Assembly (NCBI GenBank): GCA_017355425.1
Contig: CP070233.1
Coordinates: 4,381,501 to 4,445,500, forward strand
Length of the DNA stretch: 64,000 nucleotides
From: Dolichospermum sp. DET69
Lineage (GTDB): Bacteria; Cyanobacteriota; Cyanobacteriia; Cyanobacteriales; Nostocaceae
Direction: 5' to 3'
How positions within the stretch are numbered: the first letter of the stretch is position 1; every line of letters begins with the position of its first letter. Both the position numbers and the translations under genes were made by a program. Below the pieces are notes generated by a model. The model did not search any database. It had not been told where the DNA came from and saw only the letters and a program-made list of their open reading frames with translations. This document shows positions 16,078 to 27,230 of the stretch, one piece after another.

Positions 16078-16414
16078 GAAGTCAGGAGGTAGGGGCGCAG
16101 GGCCTGCGCCCATCATCTAGAAGTTTTAAAAAATGGTTATCATCCGATTCATCTATGGATGAAGATATTAATTTATAGTCAACATCAAAATTATCTATTT
16201 ATATCCTTTTTATGTAATTAAATAAACCTAAAAGTACGGAAACCATAGTTATGAATAATCATTACTATCAATTAAATACTATATATTAAAAACTTTGCAC
16301 AAAATGAAGCCTAAATTATAAATTTTTACTTATGTATCCAATATAATATTTATTTAATAAATACCTTGCCAAGTTGATCTATTTGTTAAAAAAACCTGTA
16401 AACTAATTTTAATT

Positions 16415-16516
16415 GGTTCAGAGATGGAAAACCATCTTACCCAGCGACCCGAAGTAATTAAACTTTGTTCCCATAGCGAAATCAGCCTTTTGATCTATTA
16501 AAAGGCTAGGTTTTTA
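16415..16516 (+). promoter_or_regulatory. Structured leader with attenuator-like hairpin upstream of nrtA
   Basis: GGTTCA is followed by the hairpin GAGATGG-AAAA-CCATCTT, then GACCCGAAGTAA. A hairpin AGCCTTTT...AAAAGGCT (16484-16507) follows and runs into AGGTTTTTA, like a terminator. The arrangement is that of a riboswitch plus attenuator. GGUUCA...ACCCGAAGUAA faintly recalls the glutamine riboswitch core (CGUUCA...ACGGAAGUAGG), but it has an extra base and changed positions, so this is only suggestive. I found no strict NtcA site (GTA-N8-TAC) in 16078-16610. Confidence 0.3.
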
Positions 16517-16610
16517 GTGTATTAGCAAGAAATCATTGTAATCTTGCTTTAATTTTGATATCCAAAATTTATAACTAAAAAATAATTTTAGTAAATCTAG
16601 GAGCTATAAG

Positions 16611-17993
16611 ATGTCCGACTTTTTAAATCCAATTAACCGCCGAAAATTTATTACTATAGCTGGAGTTTCTGCCAGTGCAGTATTACTTAAAGGATGTTTG
16701 GGAAACCCACCAGAAACAGGTAACAGTGGTGGCAATTCTGCACAATTGGCTGGTCAAGTAGCAGCTAATATTAACCCAGAACAAAAACCAGAAACTACAA
16801 AAGTTAAGTTGGGATATATTCCCATTGTAGAATCTGCACCTTTAATTATTGCCCTAGAAAAAGGCTTATTTGCTAAACATGGGATGACCGGTGTAGAACT
16901 TTCTAAACAAGCTTCATGGGGTTCTGCACGGGATAACGTCGAAATTGGTTCTGCTGGTGGTGGTATTGATGGTGGTCAATGGCAAATGCCTATGCCACAC
17001 TTAATTACCGCAGGTTTAATCACTAAGGGGAATAAACCCATCCCCATGTATGTACTAGCCCAATTAGTTACACATGGTAATGGAATAGCGATCGCTAATA
17101 AACATTTAGGGAAAGGAATTAGCTTAAAACTGGATGCGGCTAAACCCTTATTTGCCCAACTTAAATCTTCTACACCTTTCACAGCCGCTTTTACCTTTCC
17201 CCATGTTAACCAAGATTTATGGATTCGTTACTGGTTATCAGCAAGTGGAATTGACCCAGATACAGATGTCAAATTGTTGACAGTACCTGCGGCACAAACC
17301 GTTGCTAACATGAAAACAGGCACAATGGACGCTTTCAGTACCGGCGACCCCTGGCCATTCCGTCTGGTTAATGACAAAATTGGTTTTATGGCCGCATTAA
17401 CAGCCGAAATTTGGAAAAATCACCCCGAAGAATATTTTGCCATGAGAGGTGACTGGGTTGAGCAAAATCCCAAAGCTACAAAAGCCTTATTAAAAGGGAT
17501 TATGGAAGCCCAACAATGGTTAGATAACTTTGACAACCGCAAAGAAGCAGCGGGAATTTTAGCTGCTAAAAAATATTTTGGCTTATCTTCACCAGACGTT
17601 TTAGCTGACCCATATCAAGGTAAATATGACATGGGTGATGGTCGAAAAATTGATGATAAATCAATGGCTGCTTATTATTGGAAAGACGGAAAAGGCAGTG
17701 TTTCTTATCCTTACCAAAGTCATGATTTATGGTTCATAACTGAAAATGTGCGTTGGGGATTCTTGCCCAAAGATTACATTACTAATGGTGCGGCCAAAGC
17801 CAAAGAATTAATCAAAAAAGTTAACCGCGAAGATATTTGGAAAGAAGCCGCTAAAGAATTAGGAATATCTGCGGCTGATATTCCTACCAGTACATCTCGT
17901 GGAGTAGAAACATTTTTTGATGGGATTAAATTTGACCCTGAGAAACCAGAAGAATATCTCAAGAGTCTGAAAATCAAAAAAGTTAGCGTTTAG
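16611..17993 (+). CDS. nrtA: Nitrate/nitrite (or bicarbonate) transporter binding lipoprotein NrtA
   Basis: A 460-residue substrate-binding protein of the NrtA/CmpA family. The N-terminus [22 protein letters not shown] has a Tat-like RR and a lipobox-like LLKGC, so it is exported and probably lipid-anchored. A Gly/Ser/Asn-rich linker follows. Family segments are [36 protein letters not shown] and [15 protein letters not shown]. Residue 269, in [11 protein letters not shown], is lysine. A lysine there contacts nitrate in Synechocystis NrtA, whereas CmpA differs, which favours nitrate. It is the first gene of nrtABCD. nirA and narB are not adjacent, unlike the common nir operon. Confidence 0.82.
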   Translation: MSDFLNPINRRKFITIAGVSASAVLLKGCLGNPPETGNSGGNSAQLAGQVAANINPEQKPETTKVKLGYIPIVESAPLIIALEKGLFAKHGMTGVELSKQASWGSARDNVEIGSAGGGIDGGQWQMPMPHLITAGLITKGNKPIPMYVLAQLVTHGNGIAIANKHLGKGISLKLDAAKPLFAQLKSSTPFTAAFTFPHVNQDLWIRYWLSASGIDPDTDVKLLTVPAAQTVANMKTGTMDAFSTGDPWPFRLVNDKIGFMAALTAEIWKNHPEEYFAMRGDWVEQNPKATKALLKGIMEAQQWLDNFDNRKEAAGILAAKKYFGLSSPDVLADPYQGKYDMGDGRKIDDKSMAAYYWKDGKGSVSYPYQSHDLWFITENVRWGFLPKDYITNGAAKAKELIKKVNREDIWKEAAKELGISAADIPTSTSRGVETFFDGIKFDPEKPEEYLKSLKIKKVSV

Positions 17994-18033
17994 TTATTAG
18001 TCAGTAGTCATTAGTAAATTTGAGGAAGCATCC

Positions 18034-18870
18034 ATGACCGTAGTTCAGAAACGTTCTATAAGTCCTAAACTGGAGAATAAATTTTTATCGGGTTTGCAAA
18101 AGCAACTTCCTGAACTTATCCCTCCCTTGATTGCATTAGCTATTTTTCTAGCTATTTGGCAAGTATTTTCTTGGACTCCAGGGGCAACTTTACCAGGACC
18201 AATCCAAGTTGTTCAAGATACTTGGATCTTAATTTTATATCCCTTCTATGACAAGGGAGGCACTGATAAAGGGTTATTTTGGCAAATTTGGGCTAGTTTG
18301 CAACGGGTGGCTATTAGCTATACCTTAGCGGCAATTGTCGGTATTGCTTTGGGTGTTTTGATTGGTGTGAATAAAACCATGTCCAAAGCTTTAGATCCTC
18401 TATTTCAATTACTCAGAACAGTACCGCCTTTAGCTTGGGTTCCTATTTCTTTAGCTGCTTTAAGACAAAACGAACCAGCCGCATTATTCGTAATTTTCAT
18501 TACCGCAATTTGGCCAATTTTAATTAACACTGCGGTGGGTGTAACTCAAATTCCCGACGATTACAACAACGTTGCTAAAGTTTTACAACTTTCTAAAAAA
18601 GAATACTTTTTTAACATTCTCATTCCTTCTGCATTACCCTACATTTTCACAGGTTTAAGAATTGCCATTGGTTTGGCTTGGTTGGCGATTATTGCGGCAG
18701 AAATCGTTATGTCTGGGATTGTGGGAATTGGCTTTTTTATCTGGGATGCTTATCAAAATAACAACGTTAGTGAAGTTATTTTAGCTCTAGTTTATATCGG
18801 TGTTGTTGGTCTAATTTTAGATAAACTCATGGTGGCACTACAAAACTGGATTTTACCAGAACAAAAATAG
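18034..18870 (+). CDS. nrtB: Nitrate-type ABC transporter permease NrtB
   Basis: A 278-residue inner-membrane permease of the NrtB/CmpB/SsuC type. The N-terminus is cytoplasmic (about residues 1-30) and the first span is IPPLIALAIFLAIWQVF. Other family segments are LPGPIQVVQDTW, PLAWVPISLAALRQNEPAALF, and the EAA-type loop NVAKVLQLSKKEYFFNILIPSALP. GAGGAAG precedes the ATG by about 8 bases. It starts 40 bp after nrtA and is almost certainly in the same operon. Confidence 0.88.
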   Translation: MTVVQKRSISPKLENKFLSGLQKQLPELIPPLIALAIFLAIWQVFSWTPGATLPGPIQVVQDTWILILYPFYDKGGTDKGLFWQIWASLQRVAISYTLAAIVGIALGVLIGVNKTMSKALDPLFQLLRTVPPLAWVPISLAALRQNEPAALFVIFITAIWPILINTAVGVTQIPDDYNNVAKVLQLSKKEYFFNILIPSALPYIFTGLRIAIGLAWLAIIAAEIVMSGIVGIGFFIWDAYQNNNVSEVILALVYIGVVGLILDKLMVALQNWILPEQK

Positions 18871-18902
18871 TTAGTAGTCATTGGTCATTAGCTAATAGCA
18901 AA

Positions 18903-18990
18903 AAAATGACCAATCACCCATTACCAACTGACAACTGACCACTGACAACTGACAACTGACCACTGACAACTGACCAATTACCAATTACCA
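18903..18990. repeat. Short tandem repeats (STRR-type) between nrtB and nrtC
   Basis: Repeats of AACTGACAACTGACC, with variants AACTGACCACTGAC and ending CCAATTACCAATTACCA. Such heptamer-based arrays are typical of heterocyst-forming cyanobacteria. They fill most of the 126-bp gap within the nrt operon. Confidence 0.9.
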
Positions 18991-18996
18991 AATAAT

Positions 18997-21000
18997 ATGT
19001 CTGTATTTGTTGCTGTTGATCAAATTGATAAAATTTTTGAATTAACCGGTGGCGGTCAATATATCGCTCTTAAAAATATTAATTTAGAAATCAAAAAGGG
19101 TGAATTTGTTTCTCTGATTGGTCACTCTGGCTGTGGTAAATCAACTCTTTTAAATATGATTGCTGGGTTAGATTTACCCACAGAAGGTTTAGTAACTCTG
19201 GAAGGACAAAGAATTAAAAAACCAGGTCCAGATAGAATGGTAGTATTTCAAAACTATTCGCTTTTACCTTGGCGAACTGTCAGAGAAAATATTGCTTTAG
19301 CAGTAGATTCAGTATTCAATGGAATGCCCGCAGCCGAACGCAAAGAAATCATCGAACGGCATATAGATATGGTGGGTTTGCGTCCCCATGCTGATAAACA
19401 ACCAGGGATGTTATCTGGTGGACAAAAACAACGGGTAGCGATCGCTCGCGCCTTGGCAATTCGTCCTAAACTATTACTATTAGATGAACCCTTCGGTGCA
19501 TTAGATGCCCTAACTCGCGGTAATTTGCAAGAACAATTGATGAAAATTTGCGAAGAAAACCAAGTTACCGCAGTTATGGTGACACATGACGTAGACGAAG
19601 CCGTTTTGTTATCTGACAGAATTGTCATGTTAACCAATGGACCAGAATCGAAAATTGGTGACATTTTAGAAGTAGATATTCCTCGTCCTCGCAAACGCAT
19701 GGAAGTAGTAAAACATCCCAGTTACTACACATTGCGGAGTGAAATGATTTACTTCCTCAACCAACAAAAACGCATCAAGAAAATTCGGGCGCGGAAAACT
19801 TCTGCAATTGTCCGACATGGGTTAGAAAAAGTTAATTTAGAAATTGGTTTCTTACCCATCACAGCTTGCGCCCCCCTCGCTATTGCTAAAGAAAAAGGCT
19901 TTTTCATTAAACATGGTTTAGATGAGGTTAATTTAGTCCGGGAAAGCAGTTGGCGAGGAATTGTAGACGGGATGACAGGGGGATATTTAGATGCGGCACA
20001 AATGCCCTCTGGGATGCCAATGTGGTTAAGTTTGGGAGGAAATAAAAATGAACCCTTACCAGTTGTCACAGCCCTGACAATGACCCGCAACGGTAACGCC
20101 ATCACCTTAGCAAAACGTTTTTATGACGAAGGTGTACATAGCTTATCCGACTTCAAAAAATACCTCCTCAAAACCCGTGAACAAACACACAGAATGGGTG
20201 TAGTTCATCCCGCATCCATGCACAATTTACTCCTCCGTTATTGGTTAGCAGCAGGTGGGATTGACCCCGACAGTGACGTGGCTATGAAAAATATCCCTCC
20301 TGCTCAAATGGTAGTAGATTTAAAAGGTGGAACTATTGACGGTTATTCTGTAGGTGAACCTTGGAATTATCGGGCAGCAGTTGAAGGTTCAGGCTTTACA
20401 ATTGCCACCGATTTAGAAGTTTGGTTAGGACACCCTGGTAAAGTTTTAGGTGTGCGAGAAGATTGGGCAGAAGCTTATCCGAATACTCATATTGCCTTAA
20501 CTAAAGCCTTACTAGAAGCTTGCCAATATTGTGCAGATCCTGCCAACGCCCAAGAAGTTAGGCAAATTTTAGCAAGTCGGGATTATGTCAGCACAGATAT
20601 TGAATACATCCAACTCGAAAACCCCAATAGTGATACTTGTGACTTAGATCATCCTATGCGGGAATATGCCCATCACCAATTTTATTCCGAGTCTGCGATT
20701 AATCGCCCCAGTCGGACTGAACAAATTTGGATCATGACTCAATTAGCGCGTTGGGGTGATACACCTTTCCCCAGAAATTGGGTAGAAATTGTCGAACGAG
20801 TATGTCGAGTTCGTGTTTTCAGTACAGCAGCCAGAGAACTGGGTTTAGATATTAGTTATACCCGTCAACCTATCCAACTATTTGATGGTAAACCTTTCAA
20901 CGCTGACGACCCCATTAGCTATCTCAACGACTTAGAAATTAAACGCGACTTCTCCATAGCTGAAGTAGTCCTAGATGCCCCCAGAAGAACAGCAGCTTAA
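18997..21000 (+). CDS. nrtC: Nitrate transporter ATPase fused to NrtA-like domain (NrtC)
   Basis: A 667-residue two-domain subunit. Residues 1-265 are an ABC ATPase: Walker [10 protein letters not shown] (42-50), Q-loop [10 protein letters not shown], signature LSGGQKQR (139-146), Walker B LLLLDEP (159-165). Residues about 280-667 are an NrtA/CmpA-like substrate-binding module ([20 protein letters not shown]...). This fusion is diagnostic of NrtC/CmpC, in which the extra domain is thought to regulate transport in response to the substrate. It pairs with the smaller ATPase NrtD. The gene follows the short-repeat array. Confidence 0.92.
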   Translation: MSVFVAVDQIDKIFELTGGGQYIALKNINLEIKKGEFVSLIGHSGCGKSTLLNMIAGLDLPTEGLVTLEGQRIKKPGPDRMVVFQNYSLLPWRTVRENIALAVDSVFNGMPAAERKEIIERHIDMVGLRPHADKQPGMLSGGQKQRVAIARALAIRPKLLLLDEPFGALDALTRGNLQEQLMKICEENQVTAVMVTHDVDEAVLLSDRIVMLTNGPESKIGDILEVDIPRPRKRMEVVKHPSYYTLRSEMIYFLNQQKRIKKIRARKTSAIVRHGLEKVNLEIGFLPITACAPLAIAKEKGFFIKHGLDEVNLVRESSWRGIVDGMTGGYLDAAQMPSGMPMWLSLGGNKNEPLPVVTALTMTRNGNAITLAKRFYDEGVHSLSDFKKYLLKTREQTHRMGVVHPASMHNLLLRYWLAAGGIDPDSDVAMKNIPPAQMVVDLKGGTIDGYSVGEPWNYRAAVEGSGFTIATDLEVWLGHPGKVLGVREDWAEAYPNTHIALTKALLEACQYCADPANAQEVRQILASRDYVSTDIEYIQLENPNSDTCDLDHPMREYAHHQFYSESAINRPSRTEQIWIMTQLARWGDTPFPRNWVEIVERVCRVRVFSTAARELGLDISYTRQPIQLFDGKPFNADDPISYLNDLEIKRDFSIAEVVLDAPRRTAA

Positions 21001-21047
21001 AACTTCCTTTCTTCCTTTGCGCGAAACTTTCTACCAATTACCAAACA

Positions 21048-21884
21048 ATGCAAGACCGTAACTTGAAATCTACCAACACCGCTACAACCAGTCTTCAGCC
21101 CTTCCTAGAAATTAAAGACGTTTGCAAAGTTTATCCCACCAAGTCAGGACTATTTACCGTCCTTGATGGTGTTAATCTCAACGTTGAACAAGGTGAATTT
21201 CTTTGCGTTATTGGCCACTCTGGTTGTGGTAAATCAACGCTGTTAAACATGATTTCTGGTTTTAATTTCCCTACAACTGGACAAGTCTTATTAGAAGGAA
21301 AACCAATTACCAAGCCTGGTCCCGATAGAATGGTGGTTTTCCAAAACTATGCTTTATTACCTTGGAGAACGGCTTTTGAAAATATTTATTTGGCTGTAAA
21401 TGCAGTTTATCCAACTAAGCCGGAAGCTGAAAAACGGGCTATTGTCCGGGACCATTTAACAATGGTAGGTTTGGGTGACGCAATGGAAAAGAAACCTATG
21501 CAAATGTCTGGGGGAATGAGACAACGGGTTTCTATTGCGCGGGCTTTAGCTATTCGTCCCAAAGTGTTGATTTTAGATGAACCTTTTGGGGCATTAGATG
21601 CTATTACTAAGGAAGAATTGCAAGAAGAATTGTTGAAAATTTGGGGTGATAATCGTTGTACGGTTTTGATGATTACCCATGATATTGATGAGGCTTTATT
21701 TTTAGCTGATAAGTTGGTAATGATGACCAATGGACCTCATGCCAAAATTGGAGAAGTGATGGATATTCCTTTTGCTCGTCCCAGAGATAGAGCGAGAATT
21801 ATGGAAGATCCTCAATATTATCAATTGCGGAATTATGCGTTGGACTTCTTGTTTAACCGTTTCGCTCATGATGATGTAGGTTAG
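21048..21884 (+). CDS. nrtD: Nitrate transporter ATPase NrtD
   Basis: A 278-residue ABC ATPase without the extra binding domain. It has Walker [20 protein letters not shown], the signature MSGGMRQRVSIARA and Walker [14 protein letters not shown]. It is the last gene of the operon, 47 bp after nrtC. It forms the heterodimeric ATPase NrtCD under permease NrtB. Immediately after it begins the large 254-bp tandem array, which probably contains the operon's transcription end. Confidence 0.92.
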   Translation: MQDRNLKSTNTATTSLQPFLEIKDVCKVYPTKSGLFTVLDGVNLNVEQGEFLCVIGHSGCGKSTLLNMISGFNFPTTGQVLLEGKPITKPGPDRMVVFQNYALLPWRTAFENIYLAVNAVYPTKPEAEKRAIVRDHLTMVGLGDAMEKKPMQMSGGMRQRVSIARALAIRPKVLILDEPFGALDAITKEELQEELLKIWGDNRCTVLMITHDIDEALFLADKLVMMTNGPHAKIGEVMDIPFARPRDRARIMEDPQYYQLRNYALDFLFNRFAHDDVG

Positions 21885-21895
21885 TATATTTTGGG

Positions 21896-24800
21896 CGAAC
21901 ATCAACAACAATCCTGAAAATCCTTAAATCGGTGGACATCCTGATTCAGACAATTACAATTTCAACCTCCCAACAATAATCTATAAATTACGAGGATTTT
22001 TGCGTATTTCTTGTCTGAATCAGGATAACCAGGATTAGAGGATTTACAGGATGTTATTGTCTATTATTAATAAACAATCGCAATTTTTGGATGAAAGAGA
22101 ATCTACTGTTATTATAATTATCATTTTTTATCTTTCAATCCTCACAGAAAAATCATCAACAACAATCCTGAAAATCCTTAAATCGGTGGACATCCTGATT
22201 CAGACAATTACAATTTCAACCTCCCAACAATAATCTATAAATTACGAGGATTTTTGCGTATTTCTTGTCTGAATCAGGATAACCAGGATTAGAGGATTTA
22301 CAGGATGTTATTGTTTATTATTAATAAACAATCGCAATTTTTGGATGATAGAGAATCTACTGTTATTATAATTATCATTTTTTATCTTTCAATCCTCACA
22401 GAAAAATCATCAACAACAATCTTGAAAATCCTTAAATCGGTGGACATCCTGATTCAGACAATTACAATTTCAACCTCCTACCAATAACCTATAAATTACG
22501 AGGATTTTTGCGTATTTCTTGTCAGAATTAGGATAACCAGGATTAGAGGATTTACAGGATGTTATTGTCTATTATTAATAAACAATCGCAATTTTTGGAT
22601 GATAGAGAATCTACTGTTATTATAATTATCATTTTTTATCTTTCAATCCTCACAGAAAAATCATCAACAACAATCCTGTAAATCCTTAAATCGGTGGACA
22701 TCCTGATTCAGACAATTACAATTTCAACCTCCCAACAATAATCTATAAATTACGAGGATTTTTGCGTATTTCTTGTCTGAATCAGGATAACCAGGATTAG
22801 AGGATTTACAGGATGTTATTGTCTATTATTAATAAACAATCGCAATTTTTGGATGATAGAGAATCTACTGTTATTATAATTATCATTTTTTATCTTTCAA
22901 TCCTCACAAAAAAATCATCAACAACAATCCTGTAAATCCTTAAATCCTGGACATCCTGATTCAGACAATTACACTTTCAACATCCCAACAATAACCTATA
23001 AATTACGAGAACTTTTGCGTATTTTTTGTCAGAATCAGGATAACCAGGATTAGAGGATTTACAGGATGTTATTGTCTATTATTAATAAACAATCGCAATT
23101 TTTGGATGATAGAGAATCTACTGTTATTATAATTATCATTTTTTATCTTTCAATCCTCACAGAAAAATCATCAACAACAATCCTGTAAATCCTTAAATCG
23201 GTGGACATCCTGATTCAGACAATTACAATTTCAACCTCCTACCAATAACCTATAAATTACGAGGATTTTTGCGTATTTCTTGTCAGAATTAGGATAACCA
23301 GGATTAGAGGATTTACAGGATGTTATTGTCTATTATTAATAAACAATCGCAATTTTTGGATGATAGAGAATCTACTGTTATTATAATTATCATTTTTTAC
23401 CTTTCAATCCTCACAGAACATTCATCAACAACAATCCTGAAAATCCTTAAATCGGTGGACATCCTGATTCAGACAATTACAATTTCAACATCCCACCGAT
23501 AACCTATAAATTACAAGGATTTTTGCGTATTTCTTGTCTGAATCAGGATAACCAGGATTAGAGGATTTACAGGATGTTATTGTCTATTATTAATAAACAA
23601 TCGCAATTTTTGGATGATAGAGAATCTACTGTTATTATAATTATCATTTTTTATCTTTCAATCCTCACAAAAAAATCATCAACAACAATCCTGTAAATCC
23701 TTAAATCGGTGGACATCCTGATTCAGACAATTACAGTTTCAACATCCCACCGATAACCTATAAATTACAAGGATTTTTGCGTATTTTTTGTCAGAATCAG
23801 GATAACCAGGATTAGAGGATTTACAGGATGTTATTGTCTATTATTAATAAACAATCGCAATTTTTGGATGATAGAGAATCTACTGTTATTATAATTATCA
23901 TTTTTTATCTTTCAATCCTCACAAAAAAATCATCAACAACAATCCTGTAAATCCTTAAATCCTGGACATCCTGATTCAGACAATTACACTTTCAACATCC
24001 CAACAATAACCTATAAATTACGAGAACTTTTGCGTATTTTTTGTCAGAATCAGGATAACCAGGATTAGAGGATTTACAGGATGTTATTGTCTATTATTAA
24101 TAAACAATCGCAATTTTTGGATGATAGAGAATCTACTGTTATTATAATTATCATTTTTTATCTTTCAATCCTCACAGAAAAATCATCAACAACAATCCTG
24201 AAAATCCTTAAATCGGTGGACATCCTGATTCAGACAATTACACTTTCAACATCCTACCAATAACCTATAAATTACAAGGATTTTTGCGTATTTCTTGTCA
24301 GAATCAGGATAACCAGGATTAGAGGATTTACAGGATGTTATTGTCTATTATTAATAAACAATCGCAATTTTTGGATGATAGAGAATCTACTGTTATTATA
24401 ATTATCATTTTTTATCTTTCAATCCTCACAGAAAAATCATCAACAACAATCCTGAAAATCCTTAAATCGGTGGACATCCTGATTCAGACAATTACACTTT
24501 CAACATCCTACCAATAACCTATAAATTACAAGGATTTTTGCGTATTTCTTGTCAGAATCAGGATAACCAGGATTAGAGGATTTACAGGATGTTATTGTCT
24601 ATTATTAATAAACAATCGCAATTTTTGGATGATAGAGAATCTACTGTTATTATAATTATCATTTTTTATCTTTCAATCCTCACAAAAAAATCATCAACAA
24701 CAATCCTGTAAATCCTTAAATCCTGGACATCCTGATTCAGACAATTACACTTTCAACATCCCAACAATAACCTATAAATTACGAGAACTTTTGCGTATTT

Positions 24801-25857
24801 CTTGTCAGAATTAGGATAACCAGGATTAGAGGATTTACAGGATGTTATTGTCTATTATTAATAAACAATCGCAATTTTTGGATGATAGAGAATCTACTGT
24901 TATTATAATTATCATTTTTTACCTTTCAATCCTCACAGAAAAATCATCAACAACAATCCTGAAAATCCTTAAATCGGTGGACATCCTGATTCAGACAATT
25001 ACAATTTCAACCTCCCAACAATAATCTATAAATTACGAGGATTTTTGCGTATTTCTTGTCAGAATCAGGATAACCAGGATTAGAGGATTTACAGGATGTT
25101 ATTGTCTATTATTAATAAACAATCGCAATTTTTGGATGATAGAGAATCTACTGTTATTATAATTATCATTTTTTATCTTTCAATCCTCACAGAAAAATCA
25201 TCAACAACAATCCTGTAAATCCTTAAATCGGTGGACATCCTGATTCAGACAATTACAATTTCAACCTCCTACCAATAACCTATAAATTACGAGGATTTTT
25301 GCGTATTTCTTGTCTGAATCAGGATAACCAGGATTAGAGGATTTACAGGATGTTATTGTCTATTATTAATAAACAATCGCAATTTTTGGATGATAGAGAA
25401 TCTACTGTTATTATAATTATCATTTTTTATCTTTCAATCCTCACAGAACATTCATCAACAACAATCCTGAAAATCCTTAAATCGGTGGACATCCTGATTC
25501 AGACAATTACACTTTCAACATCCCACCGATAACCTATAAATTACAAGGATTTTTGCGTATTTTTTGTCAGAATCAGGATAACCAGGATTAGAGGATTTAC
25601 AGGATGTTATTGTCTATTATTAATAAACAATCGCAATTTTTGGATGATAGAGAATCTACTGTTATTATAATTATCATTTTTTATCTTTCAATCCTCACAG
25701 AAAAATCATCAACAACAATCCTGTAAATCCTTAAATCGGTGGACATCCTGATTCAGACAATTACAATTTCAACCTCCTACCAATAACCTATAAATTACGA
25801 GGATTTTTGCGTATTTCTTGTCAGAATCAGGATAACCAGGATTAGAGGATTTACAGA
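21896..25857. repeat. Tandem array of about 15.6 copies of a 253/254-bp unit
   Basis: The anchor GGATGTTATTG(T)CTATTATT recurs with its ATG at 22051, 22305, 22559, 22813, 23066, 23320, 23574, 23828, 24081, 24335, 24589, 24842, 25096, 25350 and 25604: spacing 254 bp, or 253 in three cases. Each unit holds two arms of an about 40-bp inverted repeat (AATCCTGAAAATCCTTAAAT... and TGTCTGAATCAGGATAACC...) around a conserved AT-rich core. Three units (starting 22813, 23828, 24589) share the one-base deletion (ATCCTGGACATC for ATCGGTGGACATC) and the linked ACGAGAACTTTTGCG variant, showing multi-unit duplication. The 60-residue frames in the units are not supported as genes. The last copy ends inside the DUF2330 gene. 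Confidence 0.97.
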
Positions 25858-27221
25858 CCCAACCAAGCTAAGAAATTATCCCACAAAGAAGTAGAAAATT
25901 TTCTGCCAGGTATTTGCATTTTTTGGCGAATATTTTGAATATTCCAGTTAGTAAGTCTAGCGAGAGTTTCAGCTTCTTTTTCCAATCTCTGATTCAAAGA
26001 ACGTTGATATTGTCGTCCTGCACTACATTGGACATTACCTGTAAATGGGTGTTGTAAAATATAACGTCCTTGAAAAGATTCCCGTTGGGAAGTTGCTTGA
26101 AACATCAAATCTTCGGGAAATTTATTTCTGGTGTAACGAACGTGCAAGCGAGTAATGAAAACACTACTGCTAGGGAAACGAGAACGAAAAGTGGGAGATA
26201 CTGGTCTATCACTATTATTATCTAACCAAAATACACCAGCTTGTTTTAATTCTTCATTATTGAGTGGTTCCGCAGAACAAGGATCACAACTACTCATATC
26301 CCAAGCATATTCCAGAAAGCCGACTTTTTTATCTTCTTTGGTGTAGGAAGTTTGGAACATGGATTTATAAAAATCACCAAATTCACTTTTCACATAAACA
26401 GGAATATTCACATCTGAAGGAACTTTAACGGTGCGATAATTAGTAATTTCTGCCTGTCCTTGGGGTGAGAGAATATAAACAACTAAATCTTGTTCTTTGG
26501 TGGCGTTAATCATTCCTAAACGAATCGGTAACATGAATTTAAGTGATTCATAGGAAATTTGTAAAGGACGCAGTAATTGATAACCTGATTCGGCAAATTT
26601 ATCTAAGTTGACTTTAGCAACAAAGAATTTCATGGCAGAACGAATATAGGGTTTTAGTAATTCCTTTGCCCCTTTAGGAATTTTATAACCATTGCGGTTC
26701 AGCCAAATTTCTAGTCCACCGGATTCTTTAGCACTGAGGATGACAATATCATATTCACCAACATTAAATTTGGCTTCAACAGTTACACCTAAATTGCTAT
26801 CTCTCCTCATTTTATTTGCTGAACTTTCCATTCTTCCTCCTGCTAACGGTGCGGGCATATCTGCCATTTTTTCCATGACAGCACAGGGGTCAGAATCGAA
26901 ATATTCAACTAATCTGGGGGCGCTAAAAGCATCTAATCTTTCAATAATTTTCGGTTCGGCTACATGAACTTGTTCTTTTTTTAAAACAGTAGGAACAGGA
27001 ATAACAACAGCAAAATCTTTAACATCTCCTTGAAAATCGTTAGCCATTGTTAAGACGGTGCGATTTCCATCTCGCGCCAGTATAACTTGAGAGGCTTGGT
27101 TATAGAGTTTTGTATCAGCTTTAGCTACATAAAATCCACAAAAAGCCCAAGCTGTAGGCGCGAAACACAGCAAGGCTAAAATTGCAGATATTAAGGGCAG
27201 AAATAGGCGAAAAAGTTGCAT
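25851..27221 (-). CDS. DUF2330 exported protein
   Basis: A 456-residue protein with a signal peptide (LFLPLISAILALLCFAPTAWA, cut near residue 26) followed by FCGFYVAKADTKLYNQASQV, then VILARDGNRTVLTMANDFQG and FAVVIPVP, the hallmark of DUF2330. SCDPCSAEP near residue 315 contains cysteines that could pair in the periplasm. Function is unknown. It overlaps the repeat array: the final Leu-Gly-Leu codons abut the array and the stop codon TAA comes from the repeat itself, so the native C-terminus may have been cut. A gene for an NQR2/RnfD-like membrane protein lies 9 bp upstream, probably in one operon. Confidence 0.85.
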   Translation of the reverse strand: MQLFRLFLPLISAILALLCFAPTAWAFCGFYVAKADTKLYNQASQVILARDGNRTVLTMANDFQGDVKDFAVVIPVPTVLKKEQVHVAEPKIIERLDAFSAPRLVEYFDSDPCAVMEKMADMPAPLAGGRMESSANKMRRDSNLGVTVEAKFNVGEYDIVILSAKESGGLEIWLNRNGYKIPKGAKELLKPYIRSAMKFFVAKVNLDKFAESGYQLLRPLQISYESLKFMLPIRLGMINATKEQDLVVYILSPQGQAEITNYRTVKVPSDVNIPVYVKSEFGDFYKSMFQTSYTKEDKKVGFLEYAWDMSSCDPCSAEPLNNEELKQAGVFWLDNNSDRPVSPTFRSRFPSSSVFITRLHVRYTRNKFPEDLMFQATSQRESFQGRYILQHPFTGNVQCSAGRQYQRSLNQRLEKEAETLARLTNWNIQNIRQKMQIPGRKFSTSLWDNFLAWLGL

Positions 27222-27230
27222 TTTGATACC

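Noticed and set aside
16611-21884. CmpABCD (bicarbonate) rather than NrtABCD
   Set aside because: The families are close, but Lys269 in the binding protein matches the nitrate-contact lysine I recall for NrtA. Nitrate is preferred but not proven.
22051-25532. Repeated 60-residue open frames starting MLLSIINKQSQFLDD in the tandem array
   Set aside because: Many units break the frame (253-bp units, early stops), no ribosome-binding site is conserved as such, and the frame crosses the inverted-repeat arms. They follow from the repeat, not from coding selection.
21896-25857. CRISPR-like array
   Set aside because: Units are 253/254 bp and contiguous, with no unique spacers and no cas genes in the window.
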